DNA of 64,000 nucleotides from Dastarcus helophoroides (Eukaryota; Arthropoda; Insecta; Coleoptera; Bothrideridae): positions 36,426,931 through 36,490,930 of the forward strand of contig CM053326.1 of NCBI GenBank assembly GCA_028583605.1, given 5' to 3'. The notes under the pieces are model-generated. The model saw only the letters and a list, made by a program, of their open reading frames with translations, searched no databases and was not told where the DNA came from. Positions within the stretch are counted from its first letter, which is position 1. Every line of letters starts with the position of its first letter. The position numbers and the translations under genes were made by a program. This document shows, one piece after another, positions 59,159 through 64,000 of the stretch.

Positions 59159-61314
59159 GTGATTCTCATTTAAGAGGTTGTCAAATGATATAAAATGCGG
59201 CAAGACGATGAAATGTTAAAACTGATCTTGTAGCAGTATTTTATTACTCATGAGACTCATTTGCTACATATCTATAGGATGGTCAGTTAAGTAATCATTT
59301 TTTTTCATTGTTTATGGGGCATCAGGGAAGATATTTCATGCAGGGGAGAGACCTATTGAATAGGGGAGAGACATGAGGAGAGACTTAATTGCTTGATTAT
59401 AAAAGAAACACTATCTTTTTTTAGGAAATCAACTTTAATTGTAATATCTTACAAACTATAAAAATCATACGTTTCGTTTTTAAACAATTTCTCTTCAAAA
59501 GATACTATGATAATGAACTGAAATTGAACGCTTTAATAACTAATCAACGGCGTTGTCCTAAATATATACGTAATATAAATATTTTTTTATGTATCGTAAA
59601 AACAAAATTTAAAGATGTTACCCCAAGTGTTTTGATCTTAAAAAAAAAACAATTATTATGTGCAAAAAGGCTGTCATTTGTTGGGACTTTATAATTCGCT
59701 GGGATATTAATGACGCCAGCGGTTCATCACCAGAATCAGGTTCGGTTCCATATACTTTTATAATTTGAGGACGAAACTTAAAATTAAAGGATAAATAATT
59801 CACAGAGGCCATATAGAAATGACTGCAGGCATTAAAGTCACAAAAGCAACTTAAAGTTTTCATTGTTAGGTGATTAGGAAGAAATATGCTTCCAGTAACT
59901 TAGTGAACTTGCAGTGTATCGGGAAAAGTTTTTATATTTTTAATTAATTCAATTTGTGTTTCTATGTTTGAGATGTCTGCGTCTTCGATAATTAAAACTT
60001 GTATGTTGAGACAATTTTTTTGAAGTGTGTTGGTCAAGTCTTCCGACGACCAAATTTCAGTGCCACTCGCGACGCATCTATCGGCAGTCCTCTTACATGT
60101 TGCACCCACCCCATCGGAAGAGCCCTTCCCATGGCCGGCTTCGTGATAATTCCACGAAAAAGTTATCAAATTAGGGTAAAAAATTCGTAATATTGTTGCC
60201 AGTGCTCGAAACATAAGATCTTCATTATTTGAAATTGGAGGTGGCTTTACGAAGTTCTGTGGGTGTTAACGGACTTACAGTTTTAACAGTGCCTTTTTTC
60301 TTTTTTCCTTGCATATTTTTCTTTTCCTTCTGTTTTTGTTGTGCATATTTTCCAGGATCAATTTTTATACGCTGATATCGTAACATTTCTGCTAAAAGCT
60401 TTTTTTCCAGGCGTTCTTCGCACGTCAATTTTTTTGTGGTTGCTATCTGTAAGAAAATTTATATATTTCAACAATTCTACTATGTTAAAGCTTAAGAAAA
60501 ACAGTCTGATCTTATGTTATCATATCTCCCCTGATCGCTTGGTCCCTTCCCTGGTATCTTAAAAGCCAGGGGAGATATGGCAGGGGAGAAATTTTTTCAT
60601 TAGAAAACAAACATAATCTTAAATGTATCTAATGTAAAGAAATAACTTAAAAGTATGACAATGTACCCACAAAGTACAGTAAATATATACAATTAAATTT
60701 AAATATTTAAATAAATAATTTAAAATTAAAACTTACCAGGGGAGAGATTGCATTCACTGTTCACACCCGCACAATTGAGTAGCGCGACTAAAATTACAGC
60801 TAATGATAGTACATGAATGTCTTGAGCGACTTCGATCCCTCATCTTTTGTCAATTGTCAATTATTCATAAGTTTAAATTCCCAAAAAAAAGGTATACGCA
60901 TAGTATTTAATAAGATTTCAAATGCCATTGGAGGAAGTGCGAAAAATGCGAGACAATGTTTGTCCTGATTATTTTTTACGAAAAAAACATTGTTTAATAA
61001 TTTTACTTGTTACATTATAATTATTAATTATGCTAGTTTATGAAATTCAATGCAATGAAGAATTGTGATTTATTTAGATTTATCTAATGTTATTAATTTA
61101 CTATATATAGAGCAAAGGGACACACCAGGGGAGAGACATTTTTGAAGGTTTAAGTGCGATTGTGCCAAAACAAAGTAATTTATAATAATGAAACTTATGG
61201 TCAGTAGAGTAGACGTTTTACTTCAAGAGATTATTACGTCATTTATAACAATTTTGTTTTTAAACTATATGATTTAATCATAGACGTCGAAAGTACCTCC
61301 TAAATGAGAATCAC
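59159..61314 (-). mobile_element. TIR element with a transposase-like remnant and repeated CAGGGGAGAGA boxes
   Basis: Ends are GTGATTCTCATTTAAGAGGT (59159) and, on the complement from 61314, GTGATTCTCATTTAGGAGGT. No clear target duplication can be read. The box AGGGGAGA, usually CAGGGGAGAGA, recurs near 59342, 59360, 60528 (complement), 60569, 60583, 60738 and 61129. A minus-strand coding remnant lies at 59900-60428. The size (2.16 kb) and the gap in the gene suggest an internally deleted copy. Confidence 0.7.
59900..60428 (-). pseudogene. remnant of a transposase-like protein (basic N-terminus joined to HGKG domain)
   Basis: Frame 60225-60428 gives MTCEERLEKKLLAEMLRYQR, then a Lys-rich stretch and SPLTPTELRKATSNFK. 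Frame 59900-60214 gives TFSWNYHEAGHGKGSSDGVG, then ATCKRTADRCVASGTEI and LIKNIKTFPDTLQVH. I recognise the pattern of a basic leader followed, much later, by an H-x-HGKG...DG(I/V)G...KR-x-AD block from unnamed transposon-borne proteins common in insects and other invertebrates. The region between the two normally contains several hundred residues and is deleted here. The superfamily is not assigned; a DDE-type nuclease is a guess. Non-functional. Confidence 0.55.
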
Positions 61315-62740
61315 CCCCATACAAATCTACCATCTAGTTTATCACAGAAATCTACGTAATAAGGTGACAACAAGGTAACAACTTCTAATGACAATTATTC
61401 GTTTATCTTCTTGGATGAGATTGCACTGGTAACTTTATAAAAGAAAATACAGGCTGCCTCGGTCATTATGTCATTAATCTGAACCACGATTCGAAAGTGA
61501 AATGAAGAAAATATGTAAAAGGTAAAAATTTCAAAAATTATGATGTGCTATTTTTATGTATGGAAACCTAACCTTCACGCCTCATTACACGTCCTAGGAG
61601 TAAATTAATTAACTTCAATTGATTAGGAAAATGCTTTGTTGAAATCAAAGCAAAGTGTACCAATTTCATTAAAATTTGACAGCGTTTTAAAGATTATAAT
61701 AAAAAACCATATTTTTAAAGAAACTTTAATAGAATGTATATGGGAAACTAAACTTTTTGGAGACATTAATATGTTACTGTGAACTTCTTTTCGTGTTGTG
61801 GCTCAAGAAAACCAATCTTCAATTCTCGTACGGCAATAAACAAATTGTCCGTGCAGTATCATCCTTAAATATCCTTTAGTAAGGATATCATTCTAACAGA
61901 GCCCTCTTTTGATCAATAGATATTTTATTATATAAAGTAAAATACAATCTGTATTTAGCTTTCTCTTCGTGTTTGCTTCTTGGACATTAATCATGGGAGG
62001 GCAGCAGCAACAAAAGTTGGAATAATCTACTTATTATTTAATTGTTATAAATTAAAATATTTTCAAAACGTTACAAAGAAGTGCAGAATCGATTGAACTA
62101 TTACATCTCCTTAGGTGTAAAATTTTACTAAACGATTACGAGAATCATATTGGAAAAGAAAACACCACCTTCTTTTCCAAAACAACATACTTTTAGGCTG
62201 TGCAGTTTCGAGATTGCTTTCGAAAGTCCCTAGATTTAATGCTGCCGCACGAGTCACTAGTGGGACATTGTTATATAGCTATAGCATGTTAACGAAAACC
62301 ACTCAAAAAATCATTAGACGTTAAATGATTGACACGCAAAGGTGCACCTCGTCAACGTAGTTTTCACTATACAAGCCGATCAAAATGTTGGTACATTTTT
62401 TTCTTAAATGGTGCCCTCTTATCTTTTTTAATATCACTTCTAATAAAGTATTGCACCCGTCGGTGCCAAGATTTTTAAATTTATATACTCTCTTTTAGAA
62501 CAACACTTATGGTTAGAGTACAAAGACTTCGATGATTAGCTCCAAGCAAATGTGAACTTATCAGATATGGTTTATGTATTTTTCACCAAATACCAAAGGG
62601 TTTTACAATAGTTTCCACATAAAAAATTTGGCACCGTGGTCTTATGGGGGAAATATACTCTACCAAATCTACAGATAATATAAAGATTTCATTTGTTCAT
62701 AACTAATAAACTTTATTAACGATAAAAAAGCAACAAAATT
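61315..62740. other. intergenic DNA, nothing recognised
   Basis: AT-rich sequence without gene or repeat structure that I can support. Confidence 0.45.
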
Positions 62741-62843
62741 TAAAAATTCCACAAGGTTTTCGATACATATTTGCTAACACCGGACCAGGTTCCGCATTAC
62801 TGCATCATCACCAGCAATTTTATTTCATTTGATTTCATTTGAG

Positions 62844-63018
62844 AAATTGAAATACAAATCTTGTCCCCTGAAACCAAGAAAAATTAAAAAACACAACAAA
62901 CGTTGCTCTAATGATAGCTAAGCTATCATCTTCAGAGAGATACTGCGCGTTAGAGCAACCCTTGATGTGTTTTTTAATCTTTTATGGTTTTAACGGACAA
63001 GATTTGTATTTCAATTTT
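62844..63018. mobile_element. head-to-head pair of Penelope family-A ends
   Basis: The left arm ATTGAAATACAAATCTTGTC ... AACGTTGCTCT and right arm AGAGCAACC ... GACAAGATTTGTATTTCAAT are inverted copies, as at 24173-24382. The centre keeps CTGAAGA and hairpin GATAGC-TTA-GCTATC on the minus strand, but the GAAAC box of the hammerhead is deleted. Just upstream (62760-62815, minus) is GATGATGCAGTAATGCGGAA, a decayed relative of the phrase at 54.35 kb. Confidence 0.78.
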
Positions 63019-63104
63019 TGAAGATAAACAAGGATCTACCAAAAGGTTTAAGTACCAAAACGTTTAAGTACTCAACTTTTGAATCATTCTGTATAGCCAA
63101 AAAT

Positions 63105-63370
63105 ATAGAAGAGTTTTGCCTCTCCTTTTCTATCCTTTGTACCAATTTTCAACTCGGGTATGGTGGACATACTGAGTTACCGTGCTCTGATGTTTTGAAA
63201 TTGGCCTTTTTCATTCTTTCGTTTTTTTTTGCATATTCCCTCATATTCCTCTTTTCATTTTTTCTTTTCTTTGTTCCTGAAGAATCCCCCTACGATGGTG
63301 GGCGAAATGTCGAACCCTTTTAGTAGTTCTTTGACACGGTCCAATCCCGGAAGAAGTATATCCTGAACCA
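63105..63370 (+). mobile_element. solo Penelope family-B terminal repeat
   Basis: It matches the 47.7-kb and 50.6-50.9-kb copies from AGAAGAGTTTTGCCTCT (63108) through ACATACTGAGTTACCGTGCT (about 63169) to CCCGGAAGAAGTATATCCTG (about 63365). No coding sequence is attached. The hammerhead at 63273-63315 is nearly intact. Confidence 0.85.
63273..63315 (+). ncRNA. hammerhead ribozyme motif, family B, near-complete core
   Basis: GTTC pairs with GAAC (stem I), CTGAAGA, shortened stem II (TCCC/GGG), GAAAT in place of GAAAC, then GTC. The catalytic boxes CUGANGA and GAAA are kept; the C-to-T change removes one stem III pair. Confidence 0.65.
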
Positions 63371-64000
63371 AAAATAGCTTTAGGCTATGTACCCTTGTGT
63401 ACCAATCATTGATTGCCTTATAATTTTTGTGTTTTATTTATATCTTCTCCTTTACATGCTACAGACCAATGATAAAAATTCACTGTACATTTCTCTACAT
63501 GGGCCGATCAAGAGAAATACTAATTTAATAATCCAATTAAATATTCTCTGTATCTTTTTTGCGAATGGAATCAAATTAAAGTTATATACGAATGTACATT
63601 TTTGGGTAGGGGGAATTATGAAACATTTAAATTATCTTCAGAGTTGACTCTAAAGGAATATTTTCGTGAACCAATAACCAACAGAATTTCCTGAAAAATG
63701 TTACAGATATATTTCAAACTATCTCACTTCCACTTTCCTTGTGGAAATATCGACACCTATTTCGGTGACTAGTCTGCTTTTAGCATTAATATAAATGCTA
63801 ATTTATAAAGTTTTTAATGCAAATCAGATAAAGATGCGTTGAATTATAAAAATTATATAATTTATCTCTGCCTAATGGGAATCGAGAAGTTCAGAAGAAA
63901 GTAAAATCTAAATAAACCTGATTTTGAAATGCATATTTATGGACTTTAAAATGTACACTCATAACTTGATCTTTTCCGGTAAAGTTCGCTTTGTTAGTGT
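63371..64000. other. intergenic DNA, nothing recognised
   Basis: No supported feature. The open frame at 63387-63647 lacks any recognisable domain. Confidence 0.45.

Noticed and set aside
1..64000. CRISPR arrays, operons or prokaryotic signals
   Set aside because: None seen; splice sites, a nuclear tRNA and transposon families point to an animal nuclear genome.

Overview
The window is strongly AT-rich, intron-rich animal DNA. Its transposon set (Penelope-like elements, pogo/Tigger, Tc1/mariner, hAT-type ends, Jockey/R1-type LINEs) is typical of insects. I cannot fix the order from sequence alone. Two host protein genes and one tRNA gene are supported; nearly everything else I can name is mobile-element debris or degenerate A/T repeats.

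Layout. (1) 0.7-4.1 kb, + strand: the 3' part of a Notch-ligand-like (DSL/Delta family) gene. Exons at 715-775, 829-959 and 3654-4000 encode EGF1 to EGF3 and a Ser/Thr-rich tail; the DSL exon must lie upstream of the window. (2) 7.4 kb: a tRNA-Gly(GCC) gene on the minus strand. It is followed by a pile-up of a Penelope GIY-YIG fragment, a pogo-like element (7748-9299, TA duplications) and a LINE fragment (9302-11245). (3) 12.4-13.7 kb: an element with about 190-bp inverted repeats. (4) 19-21.4 kb: a decayed Penelope-like element (family A) with a hammerhead-ribozyme-like end. (5) 23.6-24.4 kb: a palindromic MITE and an inverted pair of Penelope ends. (6) 24.9-31.0 kb: a field of degenerate AAATTT/GAAAA-type sequence. 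It hosts a LINE 3' end and a 2.2-kb long-TIR element carrying a PIN/XPG-like nuclease gene with a Cys-rich C-terminus. (7) 31.6-57.7 kb, + strand: a second host gene. Exon 1 (promoter, 5' UTR and three codons) is at 31629-31708; exon 2 (secreted proline-rich protein) is at 56144-57130. The intron of about 24.4 kb contains a tandem duplication, a second A/T field, a Tc1/mariner element with about 690-bp TIRs, a 4.5-kb hAT-type element with a perfect 8-bp target duplication, a Penelope palindrome and a LINE ORF1 relic. (8) 58.6-63.4 kb: a LINE tail, another TIR element with a transposase remnant, and two more Penelope ends.

The most unusual threads are these. Hammerhead-like motifs recur in two Penelope families, several in inverted pairs that would fold back. 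The long-TIR element's only visible gene is a PIN/XPG-like nuclease. The long A/T fields switch strand bias internally, and one is cleanly bounded as the interior of a hAT-type element. The Delta-like gene has a phase-1 donor just before a read-through Ser/Thr tail that lacks a membrane anchor. No CRISPR array, operon or bacterial feature is present.
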